Below, piece by piece: positions 1 through 8,360 of a stretch of 64,000 bases of DNA (position 1 is its first letter; each line of letters begins with the position of its first letter). Both the position numbers and the translations under genes were made by a program. The notes under the pieces were generated by a model that had not been told where the DNA came from, searched no databases, and saw nothing but the letters and a program-made list of their open reading frames with translations. The stretch is from G965262015 sp965262015 (GTDB taxonomy: Bacteria > Spirochaetota > Leptospiria > Turneriellales > CBDBES01), in NCBI GenBank assembly GCA_965262015.1, contig OZ253494.1:248001-312000 (forward strand), in the 5' to 3' direction.

Positions 1-798
1 CTAGCAATGATACATGATTATACAACTCTAATTGCCTTACAGTTATGTATCAAGGGTTGTCTTAATATCCAGTTTGCCCTTAAAGAAGATAAGATTTATA
101 TACTTGAAGTAAATCCTAGAGCAAGCCGTACAGTGCCCTTCGTTTCTAAAGCTATTCGTCAACCTATTGCCCAAATCGCAACACGTATTATGTTAGGCTA
201 TACTTTAGAGGAGCAAGATGTACAGTTACCCAAAGTTTTGACATTATGTAATATTAAAGAAGCCGTCTTACCATTTGATAAGTTTGTAAATACAGATATA
301 ATTTTAGGTCCTGAGATGCAATCAACAGGAGAAGTTATGGGTATTGGTAAAACATTTGTTGAGGCTTTTATCAAAGCACAAGAATCAGCTGGGCATAATT
401 TACCTAAATCAGGTACCATTTTTATTTCCATAAATGACACTTCTAAGCCACATCTTGTGAGCATGGTAAAGGGTATTGTGCAAAAAAATTATACTATCGT
501 TGCCACCCTGGGTACCAGTAAATACTTACAGAAGCATGGTATTCCCGTAAACACCATCAATAAGTTGCATGAGGGTCAGCCAAATATTATTGATGCGATA
601 CAGAATAAAGAAATCCATTTTATTTTGAACATACCTACTGATCATGCGACACGAAATGACGCCTTAGAGATTCGCTTATCAGCGATCTCTTATCGGATTC
701 CTTACGCAACTACCTTGGCGGCAGCACGTTTTGCTTTTTTAGGCATGATGTCTCTAACAGATGAAGTACAAGTATATGACTTGTCTCATGCACCCTAA
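1..798 (+). CDS. carB: Carbamoyl-phosphate synthase large subunit, C-terminal part
   Basis: The reading frame is open from the first base, so the start lies outside the window. The visible part has the end of the second ATP-grasp domain (LEVNPRASRTVPFVSKA), then the oligomerisation linker and a C-terminal MGS-like allosteric domain (SGTIFISINDTSKPHL, later VATLGTSKYLQKHGI). In this family the large subunit makes carbamoyl phosphate from bicarbonate, ammonia and ATP for pyrimidine and arginine synthesis. The next gene is convergent, so this is the end of its operon. No carA or pyrimidine gene is visible here. Confidence 0.93.
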   Translation, partial: LAMIHDYTTLIALQLCIKGCLNIQFALKEDKIYILEVNPRASRTVPFVSKAIRQPIAQIATRIMLGYTLEEQDVQLPKVLTLCNIKEAVLPFDKFVNTDIILGPEMQSTGEVMGIGKTFVEAFIKAQESAGHNLPKSGTIFISINDTSKPHLVSMVKGIVQKNYTIVATLGTSKYLQKHGIPVNTINKLHEGQPNIIDAIQNKEIHFILNIPTDHATRNDALEIRLSAISYRIPYATTLAAARFAFLGMMSLTDEVQVYDLSHAP

Positions 799-817
799 AT
801 AATAAGGCACCAGATTA

Positions 818-1177
818 TTAGAGACGTTTGCCTATTATAATTTTTAGGCTGATAAATGTAAATCCAGTATATTCATGGATATTTTCTAAAATATGTTTTT
901 GGCTCATTTGTAATTGTTGTAGGAATACAGAGTGATCCGAGCTGATATGCAATATATTCTCTCGAATTTTGGTTGGAGTTGTATGTGTAGCCAATGCCTC
1001 CCCAACTATTTGATTCCATTTAGAAGAAACTGTAAATAGCTTATTTTGTTCTAACCAGTCTTCCTTAACTTTTTGACTTTTCCGACTTAAAGCAATTTGC
1101 ATGATATGTACCAAATCATCTTTATTTATCTTAGTCAGATGATTATTTCTATGTTCTAAAATAGTTTTAATTTTCAT
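818..1177 (-). CDS. DUF721/DciA-like protein
   Basis: The 119-residue product has the pattern of the DUF721 family: a short helical N-terminus, then a block with SSKWNQIVGEALATHTTPTKI, where the W..IVG..LA.HT.P motif is diagnostic, and a hydrophobic C-terminal strand-helix unit. Characterised members (DciA) help load the replicative helicase, and many are annotated only as DUF721. It lies 16 bp downstream of the PfkB-family kinase on the same strand, so the two are probably cotranscribed. The role in this organism is inferred from family only. Confidence 0.7.
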   Translation of the reverse strand: MKIKTILEHRNNHLTKINKDDLVHIMQIALSRKSQKVKEDWLEQNKLFTVSSKWNQIVGEALATHTTPTKIRENILHISSDHSVFLQQLQMSQKHILENIHEYTGFTFISLKIIIGKRL

Positions 1178-1193
1178 AAAATAAGTTATAGTT

Positions 1194-2105
1194 CTATTGC
1201 GTTAGGTCAATCATATATTGGTATCTCTTTTCAATTTCACTCTTTGTTAAATCAGTAAGGCCTTTTACAGAAAATTGTTCCACACAACTGCTTGCAACGA
1301 CTGCTCCCCATACCAGTGCTTGTTTCATTATGGCTTCTTTTTGATGGTCTTGTGCTTGAATATACATATTATTATACAAGAAAGACATAAAGGCACCAGC
1401 AAAACTATCTCCTGCACCAGTTGGATCTTGTACTTGTTTCACTGGATATGCCTTTGTTGTAAACATGTCATTAGGGCCAGCAAAACATGCACCTTCACTA
1501 CCTTGTTTAATAACAACATAGAGTACGCCTTTTTTACGAAGTTCTGTTATCGCTTCAGATATATTGTTTGTTTGGGTGAGTTGATGTATCTCTGTTTCAT
1601 TTAAAAATAAAAGATCGATTTTATTTAATAGTTGTAAGAGGACCTCAGGCTTGGAATCGATCCAAAAATTCATTGAATCTAAGGCAATAAATTTTTTTTG
1701 GGTTGTCTGCTCAATAATATTAATTTGCAGGGATGGATCAATATTACCAAGAAAAATATATTCTGCTTGTTTTTGTTTATCGTTTAGTGCTGGTTTGAAA
1801 TGTGCTAGAGCTCCTAGCTGGGTTTCACGGGTATACGCAGTATTCATGTCTTTTTTGTAATACCCATCCCATCGAAAAGTAGGTTCCTGTGCTATGTGTA
1901 GTCCTGTTATGTCAATGGCATGCTTACGAAAAAGAGTTTTATATTTTTCTGGAAAGTCTTGTCCAATCACACTTATCATACTTACTGGTGCCAGTAATGA
2001 TGCTGATAACGAGGCATAGCTAGCAGAACCTCCTAAAATATCATTATATCTACCGGACGGTGTTTCAATAGTATCCAATCCAATAGAGCCTAGTATAAGT
2101 AACAC
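1194..2105 (-). CDS. PfkB-family carbohydrate/nucleoside kinase
   Basis: The 303-residue protein has the ribokinase fold signatures: an N-terminal GGSASYASLSAS glycine-rich segment around residues 25-36, and the C-terminal PfkB motif DPTGAGDSFAG at residues 227-237, with D233 as the expected catalytic base. Family members phosphorylate a sugar or nucleoside with ATP in the cytosol. The substrate cannot be read from the sequence; adenosine-kinase-like and ribokinase-like enzymes are both possible. It is followed closely by the DciA-like gene. Confidence 0.88.
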   Translation of the reverse strand: MLLILGSIGLDTIETPSGRYNDILGGSASYASLSASLLAPVSMISVIGQDFPEKYKTLFRKHAIDITGLHIAQEPTFRWDGYYKKDMNTAYTRETQLGALAHFKPALNDKQKQAEYIFLGNIDPSLQINIIEQTTQKKFIALDSMNFWIDSKPEVLLQLLNKIDLLFLNETEIHQLTQTNNISEAITELRKKGVLYVVIKQGSEGACFAGPNDMFTTKAYPVKQVQDPTGAGDSFAGAFMSFLYNNMYIQAQDHQKEAIMKQALVWGAVVASSCVEQFSVKGLTDLTKSEIEKRYQYMIDLTQ

Positions 2106-2183
2106 AAAGATACCCTAAAATCTTATGATACGCAGTCAACTATTCGTTGGTGAATAATACATTCTAAACCGTTACTGGGTATC

Positions 2184-2330
2184 TTCTATTTTAAAGTGTG
2201 AAAATCAGCTTCACTCTTTAAATACTTCATTGAATGTTAAATAGCCTAATACTTTTCTTGGCCTTGAGTTTATTTTATGTATAATCTTATCAAGATATTT
2301 TAGTGTAATATATCTAAAATCTGTTCCATA
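2184..2330 (-). mobile_element. IS30-family transposase 3' relic with end motif
   Basis: On the minus strand the last ~38 codons (stop at 2211) read GTDFRYITLKYLDK then NSRPRKVLGYLTFNEVF, the C-terminal signature of IS30-type transposases (N.RPRKxLGYxTPxEVF). Nothing upstream resembles the rest of the enzyme, so this is a truncated remnant. Just outside the stop lies TTCTATTTTAAAGTGTGAAA (about 2184-2204), which recurs in variant form at 4699-4714, 6281-6303 and 63190-63210 and may be the element's terminal inverted repeat. Confidence 0.75.
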
Positions 2331-2350
2331 GGAAAAGAGTGCTATATAAT

Positions 2351-2380
2351 AAAAAAACCTCATGAGACATCCCATGAGGT
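2351..2380 (-). terminator. Rho-independent terminator of flagellin gene 1
   Basis: Read on the minus strand, an 8-bp perfect stem ACCTCATG/CATGAGGT with an 8-nt loop (arms at 2357-2364 and 2373-2380) is followed directly by a run of seven T residues. It sits 24 bp after the flagellin stop codon, as expected for a strong intrinsic terminator of a highly expressed gene. Confidence 0.88.
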
Positions 2381-2403
2381 CCAAGAAAAAACACAAAATA
2401 ATA

Positions 2404-3246
2404 TTATTCTATTAGCTTCAATACTTGCCTTACGCCCACCTGAGCATGTGCCAGCATCGCCGTGCTACTCTGTAATAATATTTGCTTTCTTGTAAGTTGC
2501 ATTAACTCCTCTGCTATATCTGCGTCTCGGATACGACTTTCTGCAATAGACATAGTGGCATAGTTATCTGCCAAAGATTTGGCAGTTAACTCTAGACGGT
2601 TATAATAACCTCCTAAATCCGCTCTTTGTTTATTCAGCTTATCCAACGCAAAATCAACACGACCAATCATCTCATTGGCATCTCCTACGGTTGCTATATT
2701 TGTTTTACGGCCTGTCTCATTCAAACCAAGAGATTTGGTATTCAAAGTAGCAATATAAGCCCGCACTCTTTGGTTCTGGTTTGGGCCTACATGAAAAAAC
2801 ATAGAAGCTTTACCAGAATTTTTAGCATAATCTCCCGTCAAAATTTTTCGGCGGTTAAATTCTGCTGAAGTAGATATGCGATCTACCTCATCCATCAATT
2901 GAGATACTTCTAACTGAATTTGCTCTCTATCTTGATTAGAGTAGATTCCGTTTGCGGCTTGAACAGATAGTTCTCGTATTCGTTGCAAAATATGATTTAC
3001 CTGGTCCATCCCGCTCTCAGCTACTTGAATAAAAGAAAGCCCATTTAAGGCATTCCTTTCTGCTTGTTTTAGTCCTTTGATTTGTGTTCGCATTTTTTCA
3101 GAGACAGCTAAATTTGTAGCATCATCACCGGCTTTATTTATCCGCATGCCACTAGAGATTCTCTCTATTGATTTATTCATCCCTGCCAAAGAACTATTGA
3201 TTTGCCTAATGGCAAATAAGCCTGCAGAGTTATGGTTAATTCGCAT
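2404..3246 (-). CDS. flaB: Flagellin, spirochaetal FlaB type (copy 1)
   Basis: Core flagellar filament protein. The start MRINHN is preferred over an ATG seven codons upstream because it has the canonical flagellin N-terminus and a strong Shine-Dalgarno (GGGAGGAAG) at the right distance. The ~280-residue product has only the conserved N-terminal (SSGMRINKAGDDATNLAVSE) and C-terminal (ESRIRDADIAEELM) D0/D1 helices with no variable central domain, typical of spirochaete periplasmic filaments. It has its own leader and terminator and lies next to a second flagellin gene. Confidence 0.95.
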   Translation of the reverse strand: MRINHNSAGLFAIRQINSSLAGMNKSIERISSGMRINKAGDDATNLAVSEKMRTQIKGLKQAERNALNGLSFIQVAESGMDQVNHILQRIRELSVQAANGIYSNQDREQIQLEVSQLMDEVDRISTSAEFNRRKILTGDYAKNSGKASMFFHVGPNQNQRVRAYIATLNTKSLGLNETGRKTNIATVGDANEMIGRVDFALDKLNKQRADLGGYYNRLELTAKSLADNYATMSIAESRIRDADIAEELMQLTRKQILLQSSTAMLAHAQVGVRQVLKLIE

Positions 3247-3285
3247 CTTCTTCCTCCCTTTGTGCAAAATCTCTAAAGTTTTTTT

Positions 3286-3349
3286 CCTCCAGAGTTTGTG
3301 GGATTCTTATTATTTTAGAATAAGGTAAAAATCACACAAACTCCGAAGG
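3286..3349 (-). other. Long inverted repeat in the flagellin 1 leader
   Basis: A perfect 9-bp core pairing (GAGTTTGTG at 3292-3300 with CACAAACTC at 3335-3343) is extended outward by further pairs with two mismatches, and encloses a smaller hairpin (CTTATT 3306-3311 / AATAAG 3319-3324). It lies about 40 bp upstream of the flagellin 1 start. There is no T-run after it on the minus strand, so it looks more like a 5' leader structure than a terminator. Confidence 0.5.
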
Positions 3350-3433
3350 AAGGCACAATTAAAGAGGGAAGAGCATTTTTTATAGGTACTAAATAAAATA
3401 TTTAGTAAAAGATATCTTCTTAAATCACGGGAA

Positions 3434-4267
3434 CTAGTTACCTAGTAGGCGGAGTACATTTCTACCACTGAGATTTGCCTGAGATAGCATGGCAATGGAA
3501 GCAGATTCAAGAAGTTGATTTCTTGTTAATGCTAGCATTTCTTCTGCCATGTCTGTGTCTCTGATTTGGCTTTCTGCAGATTGGAAGTTTTCATAAGCTT
3601 GAAATAAGCTTTTAGCCGTCAGTTCCATCCGATTAGCGTAAGCACCAATATTTGCTCGTTGCTTAGCTAATTTATCCAAGGCATTGTCAACCAAGCCAAT
3701 CGCTTCATTGGCTCTACCAACACTAGTTAATGTGATAGCATCCATATTTAAAGCTTTTGCTGTCATTGTTGCCAGATAAACCCTTTCTCGTTGGTGCATG
3801 TTAGGTCCAACATGAAACCACATAGAAGCGGTTCGTGAATCCCTAGCAAAATCACCTAAGAAAATCTTAAATCGGTTAAACTCAGCTTGAGAAGACAGTC
3901 TGTCGATTTCACTAACTAATTGTGAAACTTCTAGCTGTATCAACACTCTATCAGATTCATGATAAATACCATTAGCAGATTGAACTGCTAATGTTCTTAC
4001 TCTCTGTAAAATATTTGATACCTGGCTCAAAAAGCCATCAGCCGTCTGCATAAAGCTTAGGCCGTCCTCTGTATTCTGTTCTGCTCTACGTAAACCCATG
4101 ATCTGTGTACGCATCTTTTCTGATAACGCTAGACCAGAGGCATCATCTCCAGCTCGATTTATCCTCTCTCCAGAAGATAGTCGTTCTATAGATTTACGAG
4201 TTTCCCAGCTTGTAAATTTCAATACTCTATGAGTATTGATTGCACTCATATTGTGATTAATAATCAT
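3434..4267 (-). CDS. flaB: Flagellin, spirochaetal FlaB type (copy 2)
   Basis: Second filament protein, 277 residues, starting MIINHNMSAINTHR after a GGGAG Shine-Dalgarno. It has the same compact two-ended flagellin architecture (LSSGERINRAGDDASGLALS near the N-terminus, ESQIRDTDMAEEML near the C-terminus). It is clearly diverged from copy 1, so the pair are paralogous filament subunits rather than a recent duplication. It is separated from copy 1 by ~190 bp that holds the structured leader of copy 1, so the two may be transcribed separately. Confidence 0.95.
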   Translation of the reverse strand: MIINHNMSAINTHRVLKFTSWETRKSIERLSSGERINRAGDDASGLALSEKMRTQIMGLRRAEQNTEDGLSFMQTADGFLSQVSNILQRVRTLAVQSANGIYHESDRVLIQLEVSQLVSEIDRLSSQAEFNRFKIFLGDFARDSRTASMWFHVGPNMHQRERVYLATMTAKALNMDAITLTSVGRANEAIGLVDNALDKLAKQRANIGAYANRMELTAKSLFQAYENFQSAESQIRDTDMAEEMLALTRNQLLESASIAMLSQANLSGRNVLRLLGN

Positions 4268-4840
4268 TGTATACTCCCTTCAACTTCTAAGTTGTACAGG
4301 CCCTTCCGTAAGAGATAAACCACCAGAATACAGTGGCATAACTCTTCCGGAAGTAGCTGAGGACGTATACAAAGAACCTTAACTTAACGGTTCTTGTAAG
4401 AATAATAATCCGATATCTTTAAATCCAAAGATCATCGTACCCTCTGGTATTTTACTACACCCTGGTATACTGATTCTAAAATTAGATACAGCATATTTAC
4501 AAAGTGAACATAAATCACAACGTAAAATAACAACAAAGGTATAGTGTCTAATTGTCGGATTGCAGGAACTATGAAGTTGAATTTATAATATGATTTTTTC
4601 AATAGGTCGTATGAATATATGATGTAAGTGAGAAAACCTTTGTATAAGCAAAGCAATTGAACTTACAAGCAGATATAAACACGATACAGTAAAGTTCAAT
4701 TCACACTTTAAAATAAGTGCTTATACCATAGATAAACTTAACTTTCCAATTTTTTATAAAAAAGTATTGATTTTGTAAGTGTATAAAATATACCTTTCCC
4801 ATGGACAGAAAATAGATACTTTTACCAGTTACTCTATGGC
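4268..4840. other. Intergenic region upstream of flagellin 2
   Basis: No convincing gene is seen in this ~570 bp. It holds the flagellin 2 leader, a 7-bp stem hairpin (AAGAACC/GGTTCTT, 4372-4395) of unknown role, and a copy of the IS30-like end motif in inverted orientation (ATTTTAAAGTGTGAAT on the minus strand, 4699-4714). A 74-codon minus-strand frame at 4432-4656 has no Shine-Dalgarno and no family resemblance, and I treat it as noncoding. Confidence 0.5.
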
Positions 4841-5872
4841 TTGCTAATAACTATTTGTTTTTTTACATATTGTAATGATCCAGTGGCTGGTAGCAACCCA
4901 GGAGACGATAACAATCCAGATAATATAATAGAAGATGATGAAGATGATACAACAGAAGAAGTAGTTAATATATGTAAAGACCATCCAGCAGAAAAGGATG
5001 TCTCATTAATCTTAGAATGTTCAGATGGTACAGATGGGTGCAAGAAGGGCTCAAGCAAAATAGCGACAATAAGCAATACGATAAAAACTGCTAACTTACC
5101 CGTTTATACAGTATGTAGAAAAGAAGCCAAAGACACCTCTTTGGACGTTATTTTGAGATGGACTGTATCAGGAGATCATGGTAGCACTAGTGAGCTAATA
5201 ACATATAAAAAAATACCAAGGATTGTGCCCTATATTAATCGTTATAAATCTAACTTGATACCATCAGGACGTCAAGGCTATTGTGAGTATAATAGCCTCC
5301 CTGCTGGAATATCAGCTGATTTTTTTTCCTTTAAGTTCATAGACGCAAACAAGGAAGCTATAGAAAATACAGAGATGACGTCAAGTGGGATGACGGTAAA
5401 TGAAATAAAGGTTACTATTCCAGCAGGTAGTCAAGGCACGATATTCCAGTTAGATCCGCATAGATGTCCAGACGCTACAAGCCCCGTTGCTGATAGAGGA
5501 GACAGAGTAATAAGTATGGAGAAGAATAAGAATACGGTGAATATTGGTATCATAAATATAAATGAAGAGAGCTTGCCTCTTGCCATTGAATATCCCCATG
5601 ATAAAACAACAGATATACAAACTCTTAAGAATGCAATGCCATTATTGATAGATAGTGTAGGGATAGAGAGTGCTCTCAGAATTATATTTGAGAAATATTT
5701 TCTTTATGATTGTCCTGGGGGGATGGTATCAGGAGGAGCATGTACTACTTCTCCTACAGGATCAAAAAAGCTTTATGATGCATCATCAACAGATGCTGAT
5801 GTTATATCAGCTTATAACAGTGCCTTAAAAGAGGCTGATAAAAAGGCTGGTGAATTTGGTAGTGATGAATAA
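4841..5872 (+). CDS. Putative lipoprotein, function unknown
   Basis: About 343 residues. The N-terminus is a hydrophobic stretch ending FFTYC-ND, which resembles a lipobox, followed by a very acidic linker (DDNNPDNIIEDDEDD) and a cysteine-containing extracytoplasmic-looking body. The only in-frame start is TTG at 4841, which gives a signal peptide that is too short and has no positive N-terminus. The frame is open back to 4787. An ATG at 4801 would give a good signal peptide (MDR...) if one extra A in the run at 4808-4811 were removed, so a frameshift is possible. I do not recognise the family. Confidence 0.55.
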   Translation: MLITICFFTYCNDPVAGSNPGDDNNPDNIIEDDEDDTTEEVVNICKDHPAEKDVSLILECSDGTDGCKKGSSKIATISNTIKTANLPVYTVCRKEAKDTSLDVILRWTVSGDHGSTSELITYKKIPRIVPYINRYKSNLIPSGRQGYCEYNSLPAGISADFFSFKFIDANKEAIENTEMTSSGMTVNEIKVTIPAGSQGTIFQLDPHRCPDATSPVADRGDRVISMEKNKNTVNIGIININEESLPLAIEYPHDKTTDIQTLKNAMPLLIDSVGIESALRIIFEKYFLYDCPGGMVSGGACTTSPTGSKKLYDASSTDADVISAYNSALKEADKKAGEFGSDE

Positions 5873-5968
5873 TAAGAAAGAAAGAGTATAATTAATTTCT
5901 ATTAAGAATATTTATATAAAACACACAAGGCTAAAAGTCAACATCCTATACAGGCAGAATAGACTTAG

Positions 5969-5992
5969 TTAGCCGTTAGCCGTTAGCCGTTA
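5969..5992. repeat. 7-bp tandem repeat (TTAGCCG x3)
   Basis: Three perfect copies of TTAGCCG plus a partial fourth lie between the lipoprotein gene and the nth relic. The copy number is low and no function is evident. Confidence 0.8.
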
Positions 5993-6037
5993 TTCTTAGG
6001 TCTTACTACTACAGTAAAGCTTTAATTCGCACACTGA

Positions 6038-6217
6038 TTACATTAGATTTTTGGATACTGAAGAATAAATATCTTGCATAATACAATCCTTACATACTGG
6101 ATTTTGTGATTTGCAAAATTTTCTTCCTAAAAATATTAAATATAAAGGTAGGTCTTTCTAATATTTTTGTGGCAAGAAAGACATTAGATATTTTTTTATT
6201 GTTTCAGGGCTTGTCTC
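6038..6217 (-). pseudogene. Decayed second copy of the nth 3' end
   Basis: On the minus strand this encodes the last ~59 codons of endonuclease III, ~90% identical to the intact nth at 24232-24410 by eye (about 15 mismatches in ~170 aligned bases). Homology stops at the stop codon, which is at the same position in both. The relic has an in-frame TAG where nth has Trp (KYW to KY-stop), and the last cysteine of the iron-sulfur loop CKSQNPVCKDCIMQDIC has become Tyr. It is not functional and marks the far edge of the accessory island. Confidence 0.9.
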
Positions 6218-6245
6218 ATTTGTTCTTCCTATGAATATTTACTTA

Positions 6246-6278
6246 TTTAAAGAATAAGCAACAAGCTTATTCTTTAAA
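6246..6278. repeat. Perfect 14-bp inverted repeat at the island edge
   Basis: TTTAAAGAATAAGC (6246-6259) pairs perfectly with GCTTATTCTTTAAA (6265-6278) around a 5-nt loop, 28 bp inside the island boundary. A short T-rich stretch follows on the plus strand. It could be a bidirectional terminator or the end structure of a mobile element; the IS30-like end motif follows at 6281-6303. Confidence 0.6.
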
Positions 6279-6408
6279 CTAATTTTTCACTTCAAAATAG
6301 AACTTACAAAAACTCAAAACACAGAGCTAATTAAAAGAAACAAAAAACTTATATTCAAGTTGATTAAAGGTTTATAAAATTAACAAGGGGTAATAGAAAT
6401 AACTTATC

Positions 6409-8274
6409 GTGAGTACTAAATTTTTTACTAATCAAAACAAAAACACCTTATTCAACAAACTCAAAGGTGTTTTTGACAATAATGAAAGTATCAATAACTT
6501 TGATGTTCTGGTAGATTATTTTCGCTTGTCGGGTTATTTTAAATTACGTCCATTTTTAGAGAATATTAACCATATTCGTATTCTGGTGGGTGTTGATGTT
6601 GATAGAATCGCCCAAAAAATGCAGGCTGATGGCTTATCTCTATTTAAAGGTGATGATAAAAAAACGATTGAAGATTGGCAGGAAAAATTTATTGGTGATG
6701 TTAAAAAAGCCCGCTATGACGAGCAAACTGAGCAGGGCATCAAGCAATTTATTAAGGATGTACAAACAGGGAAAGTGCAAATCAAAGCACATCCAAGCCA
6801 GAACATTCACGCCAAAATATATATATTTCGCCCAGATGATTTTAACCCATATAAGTATGGTAGTGTGATTACTGGCTCATCAAACTTAACCGATGCAGGT
6901 ATGAGAACAAACACCAATCCTAATTATGAATTTAATGTGTTGTTAAATGACTATGAGGATATCCAATTTGCCACCAACGAGTTTGAAAAATTATGGCGGG
7001 AAGGTGTAGAGATATTACCTGAGGCAGCTGAGGTTAGCCTCAAAAAAACCTATTTAGCTGATAACATCACGCCCTATGAACTGTACTTAAAATGCCTGAT
7101 TGAATATTTTGGCACGGAGATTGAATTTGACCCTAACTCTATTAAAGATTTGCCCAGTGGCTTCATGCGTCTGTCCTATCAAATGGATGCCGTGAATGAA
7201 GGCTGGCAAATGCTAAACAAACATAATGGGTTTTTTCTTGCCGATGTGGTGGGTTTAGGTAAAACGATTATTGCCATTTTGATCGCACGCCAGTTTTATC
7301 GCTATAACGGCTATCCTGATCATCGTTCTAAAATTTTATTGGTTATTCCGCCTGCACTCGAAAAAAACTGGGTCGATACTTTAGAACATTTCGACATTAA
7401 AGATGCCTTTGAGATTATTACCAATGGCAGTTTGCATAAAATCAAAGACCCTAAAAAGTACGACATGGTGATTGTTGATGAGGCACATAAGTTTCGCAAC
7501 GATACCGCAGAAGCTTATACCCAGTTACAACTTATTTGCAAAACAAAAACTGTTGATGGCAAGGCTAAAAAAGTGATGTTGATTTCAGCCACACCACTAA
7601 ATAATCACCCTGGTGATTTATACAACCAAATTTTATTATTTCAGGACGGTAATAACTCCACCCTTGATTTTCCACTGGCTAGTTTTTTTACCAAAGCAAA
7701 AAAAGAATATACAGACATCTCGAACCTACCCGATAAACATCAAGCTGGACAGAAAGCAGCAGAACTATATGAAGAAATTCGTGAAAAAGTGATTACCCCA
7801 CTTATGGTGCGCCGAACCCGCACTGATTTATTAGAAAATGATCGCTATAAAAAAGATTTAACCAAACGGGGCATTGTATTCCCCAAAACAACCGCATCCC
7901 AACCAGTCTACGTCAAATTAGAAACACAACTGGAACAATTATACGATAGCACGATTAAAAAAATTAATAACAAAAAACAAGATGCTTCAGGATTATTACA
8001 TGCTCGTTATCAAGTGTTGCATTATCTAAAGCCTGAATTCAAACAACAATACAAAAGAGCAGACCTGATTTCTAAGCAGTTAGTTGCTATTATGAAAACA
8101 CTGTTACTTAAAAGAATGGATAGCAGTTTTTATGCATTTAAGCAAACTCTAGATCGTTTTATAACATCCTCAAAAGTTATAATAAAAATGATTGAAGATA
8201 ATAAAATTATCATTGGATCAAACTTAGTTTACTACGTCATCCCCCCCCCCCCAAATGAGATAATAATTTTATGA
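6409..8274 (+). CDS. PLD-nuclease/SNF2-type helicase, truncated at the C-terminus
   Basis: The GTG-initiated 621-residue protein has an N-terminal phospholipase-D-like nuclease domain (HKD-type motif with H134 and K136 in IHAKIYIF, then GSSNLTDAGM near residue 160) and a SNF2-type ATPase core: GLGKT at 282-286, DEAH at 357-360, SAT at 393-395. Proteins with this layout are usually ~1000 residues and include a second RecA (helicase C) domain. That domain is missing: the frame ends just after a 12-C run at 8241-8252. Probably a degraded phage-defence or restriction helicase. It is the first cargo gene of the island. Confidence 0.85.
   Translation: MSTKFFTNQNKNTLFNKLKGVFDNNESINNFDVLVDYFRLSGYFKLRPFLENINHIRILVGVDVDRIAQKMQADGLSLFKGDDKKTIEDWQEKFIGDVKKARYDEQTEQGIKQFIKDVQTGKVQIKAHPSQNIHAKIYIFRPDDFNPYKYGSVITGSSNLTDAGMRTNTNPNYEFNVLLNDYEDIQFATNEFEKLWREGVEILPEAAEVSLKKTYLADNITPYELYLKCLIEYFGTEIEFDPNSIKDLPSGFMRLSYQMDAVNEGWQMLNKHNGFFLADVVGLGKTIIAILIARQFYRYNGYPDHRSKILLVIPPALEKNWVDTLEHFDIKDAFEIITNGSLHKIKDPKKYDMVIVDEAHKFRNDTAEAYTQLQLICKTKTVDGKAKKVMLISATPLNNHPGDLYNQILLFQDGNNSTLDFPLASFFTKAKKEYTDISNLPDKHQAGQKAAELYEEIREKVITPLMVRRTRTDLLENDRYKKDLTKRGIVFPKTTASQPVYVKLETQLEQLYDSTIKKINNKKQDASGLLHARYQVLHYLKPEFKQQYKRADLISKQLVAIMKTLLLKRMDSSFYAFKQTLDRFITSSKVIIKMIEDNKIIIGSNLVYYVIPPPPNEIIIL
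8241..8252 (+). repeat. Homopolymeric tract of 12 C
   Basis: A run of 12 C lies at the 3' end of the truncated helicase gene, exceptional in such AT-rich DNA. Lengthening or shortening it by one base leads to a stop within a few codons in either frame, so it does not restore a longer protein. Confidence 0.9.
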
Positions 8275-8302
8275 AGCTAGACGAAAACAACATAGAACAA
8301 TC

Positions 8303-8349
8303 ATTTGTTATCACAGTTGGGGGAGTGGTGAACAGGGGTACAGTGTTAA
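8303..8349 (+). pseudogene. HsdS 3' tail relic A
   Basis: This stretch is homologous to 8957-9003 (same bases with one extra G and a handful of substitutions) and derives from the C-terminal codons of a type I specificity subunit (compare the usual DTLLPKLxSGEIRV ending). The extra G shifts the frame. The homology continues through GTTAAAATAGATTATTATGA to the start codon of the next gene. Confidence 0.6.
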
Positions 8350-8360
8350 AATAGATTATT

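Noticed and set aside
1275..1604. 109-codon plus-strand frame opposite the PfkB-family gene
   Set aside because: It is antisense to a well-supported kinase gene, Cys-rich by chance, and has no homology pattern.
4432..4656. 74-codon minus-strand frame
   Set aside because: It is hydrophobic and low-complexity with no Shine-Dalgarno, no family resemblance and no coupling to neighbours.
8241..8252. Phase variation of the helicase via the 12-C tract
   Set aside because: I read the frames for 11, 12 and 13 C: all reach a stop within about seven codons, so length change cannot restore the missing domain.
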